Shown here: one piece after another, positions 17,303 through 26,294 of the stretch
Numbering within the stretch: the first letter of the stretch is position 1
Layout of the letters: each line of letters opens with the position of its first letter
Assembly (NCBI GenBank): GCA_023247415.1
Contig: JAHFGN010000003.1
Coordinates: 1 to 52,263 of the forward strand
Direction: 5' to 3'
Length of the DNA stretch: 52,263 nucleotides
Source of the DNA: Candidatus Omnitrophota bacterium
GTDB taxonomy: Bacteria; Omnitrophota; Gorgyraeia; 2-01-FULL-45-10; JAHFGN01
Program-made: the position numbers and the translations under genes
Notes under the pieces: model-generated
The model's database searches: none
What the model saw: only the letters and a program-made list of their open reading frames with translations
What the model was told of the DNA's origin: nothing

Positions 17303-18631
17303 ATGTTTAGGAAATTTGCGGTGGTATTGGTAGTTGTGAGTTTTGTATTTGCCTCCAGTTTTTGTATGGCAGGCGATGACAGCGAGTTGATTTTGAAGGT
17401 GTTGGTTAAGAAAGGGATCATCACGCAGGCCGAAGTTGATGAGATGAGGGCTGAGATAGCGAAGGAGAAACCTGCCGCGAAGGCCGAGGCAAAAGCCGGG
17501 GCCCCGAAGACAATGGAAGACAGGATAGAAGCGGTGGAAAAGGACCTCGCCTCAAAAGTGGGCCTCGACAAGGCGGCATCAAAACTAAAGATCAAAGGCA
17601 GATGGGCTGCCGGATACTACGATTCGGAGAAGGCGGGCTCATATCCAAATGGTTCATTCCAGGCGCCTGAGGCCAAGATACAGTTTACGTTTAAGCCCGA
17701 TGATATTAACGATATCATTATGAGGTTGAGCCTCAATAACGCCGCTTTCAACAGCGTAGACTATTTCTACTTAGATACCAACCTCATGAAACTGACGCCG
17801 TGGGAGAAGACCGCGCCGTTTACACTCGCAAGCAGGATCGGAAGGTTCAAGATAGATTTTGGCGAAGAGACGTTCTCCAATAACCCCGTTGAAAGTGCTC
17901 TTCCGTCAAATTCCGCCGCCAACGTCTCCGGGAATGATGAAGGAATCATGCTCTTCGGCAAGATCGGAAAAGTCCGCCCTCTCTCGTGGTCAGTGGGTGT
18001 CTTCAACGGCAACACAGGCACGGGGGCTGATAACAACTGGGTGAAGTCCTTCAACGGAAAAGTAGCATATAATATTATAGATCCTCTATATGTGTCGGCC
18101 AGCTACTATACTTCAGGGAACCTCGATCAGCAGGCCTCTGAGATGAGCATAGCGGGCCTGACCACCGTGCCGTCAAGCGCCTTACAGTGGACCAGACAGA
18201 TTGCTGAGGTAGACGTGCGGTATGACTTCAAGAAAGGAAAGATCCAGAATCCGCCGGCCTATTGCGACAGCCTCGCCTATATAAAAGGGGCGTATGGATA
18301 CTTTATCGATAACGCGAACCCGTTTCGGGCCCTTAACACCGTTCATATAAGAGACGGAAACTACGGCTACGTCGAAGGTCTCCTGAACGTGACAAAGAAA
18401 CTCTACGCGGCAGGCAGGGCTAGCACCATCGATTTGAGCGGCGATGAAAAGACAGCCTCTTTGAACAGCCTCACAGTGAATGCCTATGACAGGTATTCAC
18501 TTGGATTGGGCTATCGGCTGTCAGGCGCGACTATATTAAAAGGAGAGTACTCAATCAACATAAAGAGAAAAGGGGGAATCGACGACCCGAAGGATGATCT
18601 CATGTCCTTCATCGTAGCGAGCCAGTTCTAA
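17303..18631 (+). CDS. outer-membrane porin-like beta-barrel protein
   Basis: The start at ATG 17303 (MFRKFAVV) is chosen because AAGGAG lies 7 nt upstream; an in-frame GTG at 17285 is earlier. It has 442 residues. A signal peptide ends near CMAG, followed by a short helical region (LKVLVKKGIITQAEVDEMRAE, resembling the periplasmic helical region of OprP-type porins) and then alternating strands with many aromatic residues, ending in a terminal Phe (IVASQF), as outer-membrane barrels do. It lies just before the molybdoenzyme operon, so it may admit the substrate. The substrate is unknown. Confidence 0.78.
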   Translation: MFRKFAVVLVVVSFVFASSFCMAGDDSELILKVLVKKGIITQAEVDEMRAEIAKEKPAAKAEAKAGAPKTMEDRIEAVEKDLASKVGLDKAASKLKIKGRWAAGYYDSEKAGSYPNGSFQAPEAKIQFTFKPDDINDIIMRLSLNNAAFNSVDYFYLDTNLMKLTPWEKTAPFTLASRIGRFKIDFGEETFSNNPVESALPSNSAANVSGNDEGIMLFGKIGKVRPLSWSVGVFNGNTGTGADNNWVKSFNGKVAYNIIDPLYVSASYYTSGNLDQQASEMSIAGLTTVPSSALQWTRQIAEVDVRYDFKKGKIQNPPAYCDSLAYIKGAYGYFIDNANPFRALNTVHIRDGNYGYVEGLLNVTKKLYAAGRASTIDLSGDEKTASLNSLTVNAYDRYSLGLGYRLSGATILKGEYSINIKRKGGIDDPKDDLMSFIVASQF

Positions 18632-18649
18632 GAAAGTCATTTTCCCATT

Positions 18650-18731
18650 ACCCTTTATCCCTCTCCCAGGGGGTGAGTAGGGCAGACTTAAGTCTGCCCT
18701 ACGGTCATGGGGAGAGGGTGAGGGTGAGGGG
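18650..18731. repeat. nested palindrome with a perfect 26-bp core
   Basis: The core at 18677-18702 is a perfect palindrome centred on ACTTAAGT (arms GTAGGGCAGACTT). It sits inside outer arms rich in CCCTCTCCC and GGGAGAGGG. A related CCCTCTC...GAGAGGG hairpin lies before ribBA at 43931-43958. It may end transcription of the porin gene or be a mobile palindrome. Confidence 0.75.
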
Positions 18732-18748
18732 GCAAAGGAGGTTTTCCG

Positions 18749-19612
18749 ATGGAGGAGATGGAAAAGGCAATCCCAGATTTTACAAAAAAGAAATATGGCC
18801 GGAAAGAATTCTTAAAATTGGGCGCGGCAGCCGGAGCGGCCCTTGCGGTGTCAGACCTCGCGAAACCCGCGACCGCGCAGGAGTCTATTGCCAAAACCAA
18901 ACACCGCTACGCCATGGTAATCGACCTGGCCAGATGCATAGGATGCGAGGCATGCACCGTATCATGCAAGGCTGAACATAATGTCCCTGTAGCGTCTCCT
19001 AAGGAATTGGCCCGCAGGATACAGTGGACAGAGGTATATTTTCTTAAAGAAAAAGGCGAATACCCTTACACGAAGGTAGACATCGACCCCAGGCCATGCA
19101 TGCACTGCGAAAATCCGCCGTGTGTCTCTGTCTGTCCGGTAGGGGCGACATATCAGGACAAAAATAGAGGGCTGGTCTTGCAGCGTTATGAGCGCTGCAT
19201 CGGATGCAGATACTGCACCACAGCCTGCCCTTACGGCGCGCGGTATTTTAATTGGTCGAAACCCGACTATGGAGGCAGACTGAGAGAGGCGGCGTTGAAC
19301 CCGGACCCGCATCCGCAGGTAAAACCCAGATATAAAGGCATTGTAGAGAAATGCACCTTCTGCGTGGAGCGGTTGGATAGATTAGAGGCAAAAGCGGAAA
19401 AAGAAGGCAGGGCGATCCGCGATGAAGAGCTTCTTCATCTGTGCGCCTGCATGAAGACATGCATGGGAAGGGCCAGGTATTTTGGCGACCTTAATGATCC
19501 CGAGAGCACGGTCTCTAAATTGGCCCGCGGCGGCAGGGCATTTCGTCTGCTGGAAGAACTTGGGACCGAGCCTAAGGTAATTTATTTAAGAGAATTGGGA
19601 AACAAGGCTTAA
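18749..19612 (+). CDS. 4Fe-4S ferredoxin subunit of a CISM oxidoreductase (PsrB/DmsB-like)
   Basis: Electron-transfer subunit of a membrane molybdoenzyme. It has 287 residues. The N terminus carries a Tat signal with an RK pair (GRKEFLK) and a hydrophobic Ala-rich stretch. Four ferredoxin-type clusters are visible: CIGCEACTVSCK, CMHCENPPCVSVCP, CIGCRYCTTACPYGA and the late CTFCVERL/CACMKTC pair. Strong Shine-Dalgarno AAAGGAGG (18734-18741). The following genes are the NrfD-like anchor and the catalytic subunit, so the order is B-C-A. A Tat signal on the Fe-S subunit as well as on the catalytic subunit is notable. Confidence 0.9.
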   Translation: MEEMEKAIPDFTKKKYGRKEFLKLGAAAGAALAVSDLAKPATAQESIAKTKHRYAMVIDLARCIGCEACTVSCKAEHNVPVASPKELARRIQWTEVYFLKEKGEYPYTKVDIDPRPCMHCENPPCVSVCPVGATYQDKNRGLVLQRYERCIGCRYCTTACPYGARYFNWSKPDYGGRLREAALNPDPHPQVKPRYKGIVEKCTFCVERLDRLEAKAEKEGRAIRDEELLHLCACMKTCMGRARYFGDLNDPESTVSKLARGGRAFRLLEELGTEPKVIYLRELGNKA

Positions 19613-19635
19613 CGCTTTAGGAGGCGACGAGAGTC

Positions 19636-20736
19636 ATGAAAAAAATACTACTGGGATTATTGGTGGTTATAGTTGGCATTGCCGCCTTCGCGTGGCTTAG
19701 CCAACTCCGCACAGGTTTAGCTGTGACGGGAATGAATAAACCCGTATACTGGGGGGCCTACATCATCACCTTCGTATTTTTCATTGGAGTGAGCGCGGGC
19801 GGCATAGCTGTTGCCGCGCTGGCGCACCTGGCGGGCATGGAGAAGTTTAAATCCATAGCCAGGGTGGCTGAAGTGGTAGCGATAATAAGCCTGATCCTGG
19901 CCATGATAAGCATAGTTTTTGACCTGGGCAGGCCGGACCGCCTGCTGAATCTATTTATCTATCCGCAGCTCAATTCGCCGCTTATCTGGGACGTCTTTGT
20001 GATCAATATCTATCTGGCGCTCTGCGCTGCGATGCTCTTTCTCGGCATCCAGGGCAGGACGAAACTGCTTAAGGCCTTTGCCGTCATATCCATACCCGCC
20101 TTTGTCCTGGTCCATTCGATTACGGCATGGATATTCGGCTTAATGAAATCGCAGGCAGGCTGGCATACGGCGATTTTGGCGCCGCTCTTTATCGCGTCGG
20201 CGTTAGTCTCCGGATTGGCGGCCGTGATCCTGGCGCTCCTATTTTCGAGGCGTTTTTTAAATGTCCAGGTCGAGGATGACATAATTACAAGTTTGGGAAG
20301 GTATTTCGGAGTTCTCTTACCTATATTATTCTATTTCCTCTTCTGCGAATTTTTAACGGCCGGATTCGCGAACATCCCTACCCACGCGGCGGTCTTAAGA
20401 GAGCTCTTCACCGGTAAGTTCGCGTCGCTATTCTGGTTTGACATCATACTGGGCATCGCGATCCCTTTTATTATCGTCATCTCCGGCCTTGGCAGGACGC
20501 CGGCTGGTATAGGGCTGGCGTCATTATTATCTTTCCTGGGTGTCTTCGCGGAGAGGATCGACATCATCCTGCCGTCATTTTTCCACCCCGCCTTAAGGAA
20601 CCTTAGGATACCCTGCGCCTACAGCCCTACAGGGGTGGAATATTCGCTGACAGCAGGCCTTTTCGCATTAGGCGCCATACTTTTTATCTTAGCCAGCAAG
20701 GTTATACCTATCTTCGAAGGAGGAAAGACGCGATGA
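19636..20736 (+). CDS. NrfD/PsrC-type quinone-reactive membrane subunit
   Basis: Integral membrane partner that exchanges electrons with menaquinone. It has 366 residues with about nine hydrophobic helices; VYWGAYIITFVFFIGVSAGG and a Pro/Gly-rich ARVAEVVA region fit the NrfD fold. The Shine-Dalgarno AGGAGG is about 12 nt upstream of the ATG. Its stop overlaps the catalytic-subunit start (ATGA). With the ferredoxin subunit it completes a complex iron-sulfur molybdoenzyme. The direction of electron flow cannot be read from the sequence. Confidence 0.88.
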   Translation: MKKILLGLLVVIVGIAAFAWLSQLRTGLAVTGMNKPVYWGAYIITFVFFIGVSAGGIAVAALAHLAGMEKFKSIARVAEVVAIISLILAMISIVFDLGRPDRLLNLFIYPQLNSPLIWDVFVINIYLALCAAMLFLGIQGRTKLLKAFAVISIPAFVLVHSITAWIFGLMKSQAGWHTAILAPLFIASALVSGLAAVILALLFSRRFLNVQVEDDIITSLGRYFGVLLPILFYFLFCEFLTAGFANIPTHAAVLRELFTGKFASLFWFDIILGIAIPFIIVISGLGRTPAGIGLASLLSFLGVFAERIDIILPSFFHPALRNLRIPCAYSPTGVEYSLTAGLFALGAILFILASKVIPIFEGGKTR

Positions 20737-23180
20737 AGAAGACCTTAACGCGCAAAGAGTTTTTAAAATTAGCGGGAGTCACAGCCGGCACGGTCGCGGG
20801 CGTGACCAGGCTCGCGTCCAGGGCGCAGGCCCAAATTAAAGAAAGCGAGCTGTCCCAGGCAAAGGGTGAAACTGTCTTTTCGACCTGCCAGATGTGCGGC
20901 GGCCAATCGGGCATCATGTGCAGGGTGGTTGACGGCAGGCTCGTCAAGATAGACCCCAATCCGTACAACCCGAATAATTTTTCCAACATCTCCTCCGACT
21001 TCTTCGCGAATGTCGAAAAAGAGGGTACGTGTATCTGCCCAAAAGGCAATGCCGGCATAGCCACCCTCTATGACAAAGACAGGCTGCAGAGACCTCTGCG
21101 GCGCACAAACCCAAAAAAAGGGATTGACGCAGACCCCGGTTGGAAAGAGATTTCTTGGGAAGAGGCATATGCGGAAATTGCAAAGCGGCTCAAGGCCCTG
21201 CGGGATAACGGCGAGGCCCATAAGCTGCTGGCCTTTTCAGAAGACTCTTCATTTATGAACATGCAGGATGATTTTTATAAACTCTTCGGCACGCCCAATT
21301 TCTTTTTTCACTCCAACCTCTGCGATGTCTCGCGCAAGGCGTCATTCAAGATGGTAATAGGCCACGACCGGCCGTTGATAGGCGCGGTGGAATCAAAGTA
21401 TATACTCTTCTTTGGCTGGAACCCTCTATCCGCGACAAAATGGTCTCATCTGCCGCGGATCATCACCCGGGGGATCGAGAATGGCGCGAAGCTTGTTGTC
21501 GTGGATCCATATTTTTCGTACACGGCGAACAAGGCCCAGGAATGGGTGCCTATAAAACCGGGAACTGACGGGGCAATGGCCCTGGCGATGGGCCACGTGA
21601 TAATCCGCGACAGGCTTTACGACGAGGCCTTTGTCAAAGACTGGACGGTGGGGTTCGAGCAGTACGCGGATTATGTAAAGGATAAGACGCCTGAATGGGC
21701 AGAAAAAATTACATCGGTCCCCGCGAAGACCATCGAACGCATTGCCATCGAATTTGCCGTGACTAAACCTCAGGTAGTCGATGTCTGGTCCGGGCCAGGC
21801 CATCATTCCAACGGCGTTCAGGGAGGAAGGGCAATCGCGATCTTGGCGGCCCTTGTTGGAGGCTATGACCGTCAAGGGGCTTTGATAATCCCGGATAAAA
21901 AAGGCGGAAAACATATTGATGTCGCCGCTGATGATACGGCAAAGGCCGCGTTGAAAAATGAGCGTTTTGACGGAAAGTCATTGTATCCTTTCGCGCACTC
22001 TTCAGGCGTGTATACCGAGATCTTCACCCGTCTGGCGGAAGGCAAGGGCCCGTATAAACCAAAGATGGCCATGATCATATTCCAAAATCCGATGATGGCC
22101 GTCTCCGGCACAAAGACAGTGGAAAAGGCTTTTCAGAATTTAGAGTTTGTCGTGGTCAATGACATACTTATGTCAGAGACCGCTCTTATGGCGGACATCG
22201 TTGTCCCCGGGACCACTTACTTAGAGCGCTACGACATCAGCTCGCATTGGGTTACGTGGCCGGTTATAGCGTTGAGGCAGCCTGTGGTGAAGCCGCTCTT
22301 TGGCCAGCCGACTGAATATGAGTTTATTACCGAGATAGCCAGGCGGCTCGGATTGAAAGAAGCGGATGGAAAGGATACGTTCTGGACCGGCAGGATGTCC
22401 GGCGAAAGGGTTGCGGATAAGACAAAATGGTATGAGGAGTATATCTCTAAGGAACTAAAGGAGGGCGCGCCCAAGTTGACTCTGGAGGAGATGAAGAAGC
22501 TTCCAGGGGCGGTATGGGTAGATAAAAAAGGCACGCGCTATGAGAAGTATAATACTGAATTAGCCGCGGATAAGGTCGCGGACGCGATAGTAGAAGGAGA
22601 TTTGATATTCTCGAAGAAGGCTGACGGCACAAAAGACAAGCTTATCGGGATCATGAAAGACGGAAAGGCCCTCCAGGGCTTTTCCACGCCCTCAGGCAAA
22701 GTAGAATTCTACAATGCCGACTTCGCCAAAAAGAAGGATGCGTGGGGTAAGAGCGTAAATCCGCTGCCTGTCTATGAGCCTCGTGATTGGCAGCCGGACG
22801 CCAGTTATCCTTTCTATCTGATTAACTGGAAAGAGGCGTCGCATACACATACAAGGACCCAGAATAATTCCTATCTTATGGAATTGAAATCTGACAGCCC
22901 GCTGATGATGAATACGGCCGCCGCGGCGCGGCTGGGCCTAAATGACGGCGATACAATATGGGTAGAGTCCAAGTATGGCATGATAAAGGCAGCGGCAAAG
23001 TTGACCGAGGGCATCCATCCCGAGGTTGTGGGGTTACAGCACGGTTTTGGCCATTGGGGGCTCGGCTCAATCGCCAAAGGAAGGGGGACCGGCGATTCGG
23101 CCTTAAGGCCCGCGCGTTCTGAACCGCTCTCCGGCCAGGCGATGAATAAGCAGTGCTGCGTGAAGATTTATAAGGCTTAA
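20733..23180 (+). CDS. molybdopterin oxidoreductase catalytic subunit, CISM family
   Basis: It has 815 residues. A Tat signal (TRKEFLKLAGVTAG, RK type) is followed by an Fe-S loop, the Mo-bisMGD domains and a C-terminal MGD-binding domain (HTRTQNN region). Cys197 in HSNLCDVS is the likely Mo ligand, as in polysulfide, thiosulfate, tetrathionate or arsenate enzymes. The Fe-S motif is odd: C52-x2-C55-x7-C63...C102; the usual C-x2-C-x3-C third cysteine is Ser59. Length and context (NrfD partner, adjacent anion permease) allow polysulfide/thiosulfate or arsenate-type chemistry, but the substrate is not assignable. It needs MobA, MoeA and Tat, all encoded nearby. Confidence 0.88.
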   Translation: MKKTLTRKEFLKLAGVTAGTVAGVTRLASRAQAQIKESELSQAKGETVFSTCQMCGGQSGIMCRVVDGRLVKIDPNPYNPNNFSNISSDFFANVEKEGTCICPKGNAGIATLYDKDRLQRPLRRTNPKKGIDADPGWKEISWEEAYAEIAKRLKALRDNGEAHKLLAFSEDSSFMNMQDDFYKLFGTPNFFFHSNLCDVSRKASFKMVIGHDRPLIGAVESKYILFFGWNPLSATKWSHLPRIITRGIENGAKLVVVDPYFSYTANKAQEWVPIKPGTDGAMALAMGHVIIRDRLYDEAFVKDWTVGFEQYADYVKDKTPEWAEKITSVPAKTIERIAIEFAVTKPQVVDVWSGPGHHSNGVQGGRAIAILAALVGGYDRQGALIIPDKKGGKHIDVAADDTAKAALKNERFDGKSLYPFAHSSGVYTEIFTRLAEGKGPYKPKMAMIIFQNPMMAVSGTKTVEKAFQNLEFVVVNDILMSETALMADIVVPGTTYLERYDISSHWVTWPVIALRQPVVKPLFGQPTEYEFITEIARRLGLKEADGKDTFWTGRMSGERVADKTKWYEEYISKELKEGAPKLTLEEMKKLPGAVWVDKKGTRYEKYNTELAADKVADAIVEGDLIFSKKADGTKDKLIGIMKDGKALQGFSTPSGKVEFYNADFAKKKDAWGKSVNPLPVYEPRDWQPDASYPFYLINWKEASHTHTRTQNNSYLMELKSDSPLMMNTAAAARLGLNDGDTIWVESKYGMIKAAAKLTEGIHPEVVGLQHGFGHWGLGSIAKGRGTGDSALRPARSEPLSGQAMNKQCCVKIYKA

Positions 23181-23217
23181 GGCAGCGGTTGTTGAAGAGC
23201 CTATTGAATTTTTTAAA

Positions 23218-23265
23218 CAGGGACAACGGCTATTTTTCATAACGCGAAAATGGTCGCTGTCCCTG
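23218..23265. repeat. GGGACA...TGTCCC palindrome, copy C
   Basis: CAGGGACAACGGCTATTTTTC (23218-23238) pairs imperfectly with GAAAATGGTCGCTGTCCCTG (23246-23265). It lies 37 nt after the molybdoenzyme stop codon and may serve as its terminator. Confidence 0.72.
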
Positions 23266-23311
23266 TTATTTAGCCTTGCAATTTCCCAATTTCTATGTGA
23301 AAATACGAATC

Positions 23312-24721
23312 ATGGCCAAAGACCGCTCTATCGGACTGAAATATGTTTTTCTAACCCTGGCGTGCCTTGCTGTATTCTGGTTTAGCGGCCGGATGAATTT
23401 CACCTTTTCTCAATCCGTATCTTCCACAATATTCTCCGCCTCCGTGCTGGCCACCCTCCTTTTCTGGGAATCCCGCGTCGCGATTGTATTTTTTGGCGTT
23501 GCCGGACTTATCCTGACCAAGACAGTGGACATAGACCACCTGGTGCGGTTCTCTTCTTTAGAGGTGATACTCTTTTTGGTGGGGATGATGATCGTCATAG
23601 GATTGATCAGAGAGGCGAATTTTTTTAACTGGGTATTATGCCGCATTTTGACGCTGAAGAAGATGACCGCGGTAAAACTTGTCATAATTATATGCTTATC
23701 CTCGGCCCTCCTTGCCTGCCTGGTTGATGAGGTCACCTCGATTATAGTCATGATGGCGCTTATATTTGTGTTGGCGGATTATTTCGAAGTCAACGCCCTC
23801 CCATTCCTGATAATAAGCGTCATGTGCACCAACATTGGATCAAGCGGGACCGTCCTGGGCAATCCCATAGGCATATTGATCGCCTCAAAGGCGGGGCTGA
23901 CCTTTGAAGATTTTATGCTGCGCGCCTTTCCGTTGATGCTCGTAGTCCTGCTGGCGGCTATCGCCATCCTCCTGTTTTGGTATAGAGGCGAGATACGGAA
24001 AATGGATGCCAAGATAAAAGAAGTCGGCAATAACAGAGAGACTTTCGCGAAACTCATTTGTGTTCCCATGACAAAGGACATCAAAAATGAATTTCTCATA
24101 TTTGTAGGCACACTCATCTTTATATCGCTGCACCACCGCCTGGAGGCCGCGTTTGGTTTTACAAGAAACAGCCTTTTACTGTCCATTCCGCTGATCTCGG
24201 CGGGGACCATAATGCTCTGGCGCAGAGAAAAGGCGAGAGAATATATCGAGAAGGATGTCGACTGGTGGACGCTCATATTCTTTATGCTTTTATTCGCGCA
24301 GGTCGGGACGCTGAAATACACCGGCGTTACTGATATCATATCCAAAGGCATAGCCGGCCTGGCCAACGGCAGCCAATTCTTCCTGATAAGTTTCATTCTG
24401 TGGGTCTCCGCTCTGGGCTCGAGCGTGCTCGACAACGTGCTCCTGGTGGCGACGTTCATACCGGTGATAGGATCGCTCAAGGACATGGGCGTAGAGACCA
24501 GCGTCCTTTGGTGGTCGCTTCTCTTCGGAGGATGCCTCGGCGGAAACATCACGATGGTCGGGTCGACCGCCAATATCGTAGCCATGGGGATGCTTGAAAA
24601 AAGCGGAAAGGCGCGAATATCCTTTTTCCAATGGTTTAAGATAGGCCTGGTGATTGGCCTGGCGTCAACCGCTATAGTCTGGGCTGCCTTAACGGGGTTT
24701 ACCCGTTTCTTCGCGGCATGA
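23312..24721 (+). CDS. IT-superfamily permease (ArsB/NhaD/anion transporter type)
   Basis: Membrane transporter with about 11-12 helices. ATG 23312 (MAKDRSIGLKY) is preferred over the upstream in-frame ATG at 23276, giving 469 residues. Conserved features include LACLVDEVTSIIVMMAL, TNIGSSGTVLGNPIGI and, in the second half, SVLDNVLLVATFIPV with GGNITMVGSTANIVA, the paired re-entrant loops of the ion transporter superfamily. It may move Na+, dicarboxylates or arsenite. Lying beside the molybdoenzyme it may handle that enzyme's substrate or product; this is inference. Confidence 0.82.
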   Translation: MAKDRSIGLKYVFLTLACLAVFWFSGRMNFTFSQSVSSTIFSASVLATLLFWESRVAIVFFGVAGLILTKTVDIDHLVRFSSLEVILFLVGMMIVIGLIREANFFNWVLCRILTLKKMTAVKLVIIICLSSALLACLVDEVTSIIVMMALIFVLADYFEVNALPFLIISVMCTNIGSSGTVLGNPIGILIASKAGLTFEDFMLRAFPLMLVVLLAAIAILLFWYRGEIRKMDAKIKEVGNNRETFAKLICVPMTKDIKNEFLIFVGTLIFISLHHRLEAAFGFTRNSLLLSIPLISAGTIMLWRREKAREYIEKDVDWWTLIFFMLLFAQVGTLKYTGVTDIISKGIAGLANGSQFFLISFILWVSALGSSVLDNVLLVATFIPVIGSLKDMGVETSVLWWSLLFGGCLGGNITMVGSTANIVAMGMLEKSGKARISFFQWFKIGLVIGLASTAIVWAALTGFTRFFAA

Positions 24722-24792
24722 AGCCGCAGCCCGGATAACTTATCTGTTTTAGCGGAAGATTGGCCGTCAGTCTAAGATGAGGGGAGGTGAGT

Positions 24793-24975
24793 ATGCGCGT
24801 GTTTGGAATAGGGATGCCGGAATTACTGGTTATACTTCTGATCTGTCTATTGATCTTCGGGGCCGGCAAGCTTCCGGAGATAGGGAAGGCGTTTGGCAAG
24901 ACGATCAGCGCCTTCAAAAAAGGGATGAAGGACATAGACGAAGACGAGAAGAAGGACGAAGATAAAAAGAAGTAA
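24793..24975 (+). CDS. tatA: twin-arginine translocase subunit TatA
   Basis: Pore-forming subunit of the Tat exporter. Start ATG 24793 is supported by GGAGGTGA just upstream and gives 60 residues: a membrane helix (GMPELLVILLICLLIFGAGK), the hinge FGAGKLPEIGKAFG and an amphipathic helix with a charged Lys/Asp tail. It lies between the Tat-signal-bearing molybdoenzyme operon and tatC. No separate TatB is seen, so the system would be the minimal TatA-TatC type. Confidence 0.92.
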   Translation: MRVFGIGMPELLVILLICLLIFGAGKLPEIGKAFGKTISAFKKGMKDIDEDEKKDEDKKK

Positions 24976-25005
24976 CCAGCGGTTCTGTAAATACTTACTT
25001 TAGTC

Positions 25006-25725
25006 ATGGACAGAGAACTGACTCTCGTAGAACACCTGAACGAGCTAAGGGCGAGGCTCATCAAGTCGTTGATTGCTTTGATGATAGCTGGGATGGCGAG
25101 CTTTCCGATGGCATCTGGCGTGTTGAAGGTATTGAAGCTTCCAGCGGAAGGCCTTATAGAAAGATTAGTATTCTTCAGCCCGCAGGAGGCGTTCACTATA
25201 AACTTGCGCATCGCGTTCCTTGTCGGACTCGTTATCGCCATGCCGGTGATCCTGTACCAGCTGTGGGCATTTATATCGCCGGCCATAGAGGCGAGGTTTA
25301 AGAAGTACGCTGGTCCTTTCATAATCTGGTGCTTCATAGCGTTCGCGAGCGGCGCGCTGTTCTCTTACTTTATGTTATTGCCGCCTGCCCTGCGGTTCTT
25401 ATTGAGTTTCGCCAGCGATGAGCTTGAACCGGTTATATCAGCTACCAAATACATCTCATTTGTAACCGGTCTTATATTGGGATGCGGGATAGTATTCCAG
25501 ATGCCTGTCTTTAGCCTCATCTTGACGAAGATAGGGATAATAAATCCGAAGATGCTGAGGAAAAGATATAAATACGCGATTGTGATTGTCTTTATCGCCG
25601 CCGCTGTAATAACTCCTACGACAGACGTGTTCAACATGCTCCTTTTGGCCGCGCCTATGATGCTGTTGTATGAGGTAAGTATCTGGGTCTCGTTCTTCGC
25701 GAAATCAAGGGTGAGGGGCGTATGA
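25006..25725 (+). CDS. tatC: twin-arginine translocase subunit TatC
   Basis: Signal-peptide receptor of the Tat exporter in the inner membrane. It has 239 residues and six hydrophobic segments. The family signature is present: LVEHLNELRARLIKS at the N terminus, FFSPQEAFTINLRIA, YQLWAFISPAI and the late VIVFIAAAVITPTTDVF. It follows tatA after 30 nt and overlaps mobA by 4 nt. Its likely clients are the two Tat-signal subunits encoded upstream. Confidence 0.95.
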   Translation: MDRELTLVEHLNELRARLIKSLIALMIAGMASFPMASGVLKVLKLPAEGLIERLVFFSPQEAFTINLRIAFLVGLVIAMPVILYQLWAFISPAIEARFKKYAGPFIIWCFIAFASGALFSYFMLLPPALRFLLSFASDELEPVISATKYISFVTGLILGCGIVFQMPVFSLILTKIGIINPKMLRKRYKYAIVIVFIAAAVITPTTDVFNMLLLAAPMMLLYEVSIWVSFFAKSRVRGV

Positions 25726-26294
25726 TGACGGCTATAATATTGGCGGGCGGGAAGTCCCGCCGTATGGGCCGCGACAAGGCCTTTTTAGAGCTTGACGGCG
25801 TGCCTATCATCAAGAGACACTTGAACTTGTTGAAGGATATCTTCTCGAACATTATAATCGCCGCCAATGATCCCGAAAAATATAGATTCGAAGATGTCAA
25901 AGTGGCCGGTGATCTTGTTTTAGACTATGGCCCGCTGGCAGGGATATATTCCGGCCTGATGGCCTCAGATACCTTTTACAACTTTATAGTCGCCTGCGAC
26001 ATGCCGTTTCTAAACGAAAGATTGATAAGGTACCTGATAACTCGCGCAGGATCCTGGGATGTTGTTGTGCCTAAGGTCGACGGTAAATATCATCCGTTAT
26101 TTGGGGTATACTCGAAGAGATGCATACCTGCGATAGACAGGCTTATAAAAGACCGCGAGCACCGCGTAATCAGTCTCTATCCGAACGTCAAGACCAGGAC
26201 GATTTCAAAAAAGGAGATAACAAGATTTGATGAGGGCATCAGGTCTTTGATAAACATCAATACACAAGAGGAGGCAGAGCTATGCCAGAGATAA
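25722..26294 (+). CDS. mobA: molybdenum cofactor guanylyltransferase MobA
   Basis: Adds GMP to Moco to make the MGD form used by DMSO-reductase-family enzymes. It has 190 residues with the nucleotidyltransferase signature ILAGGKSRRMGRDKAFLELDG at the N terminus, plus GPLAGIYSGL and VACDMPFL. It begins at ATG 25722 or the next codon and overlaps the tatC stop. focA overlaps its end by 13 nt. Its position between the exporter and formate genes fits maturation of both molybdoenzymes in the window. Confidence 0.93.
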   Translation: MMTAIILAGGKSRRMGRDKAFLELDGVPIIKRHLNLLKDIFSNIIIAANDPEKYRFEDVKVAGDLVLDYGPLAGIYSGLMASDTFYNFIVACDMPFLNERLIRYLITRAGSWDVVVPKVDGKYHPLFGVYSKRCIPAIDRLIKDREHRVISLYPNVKTRTISKKEITRFDEGIRSLININTQEEAELCQR

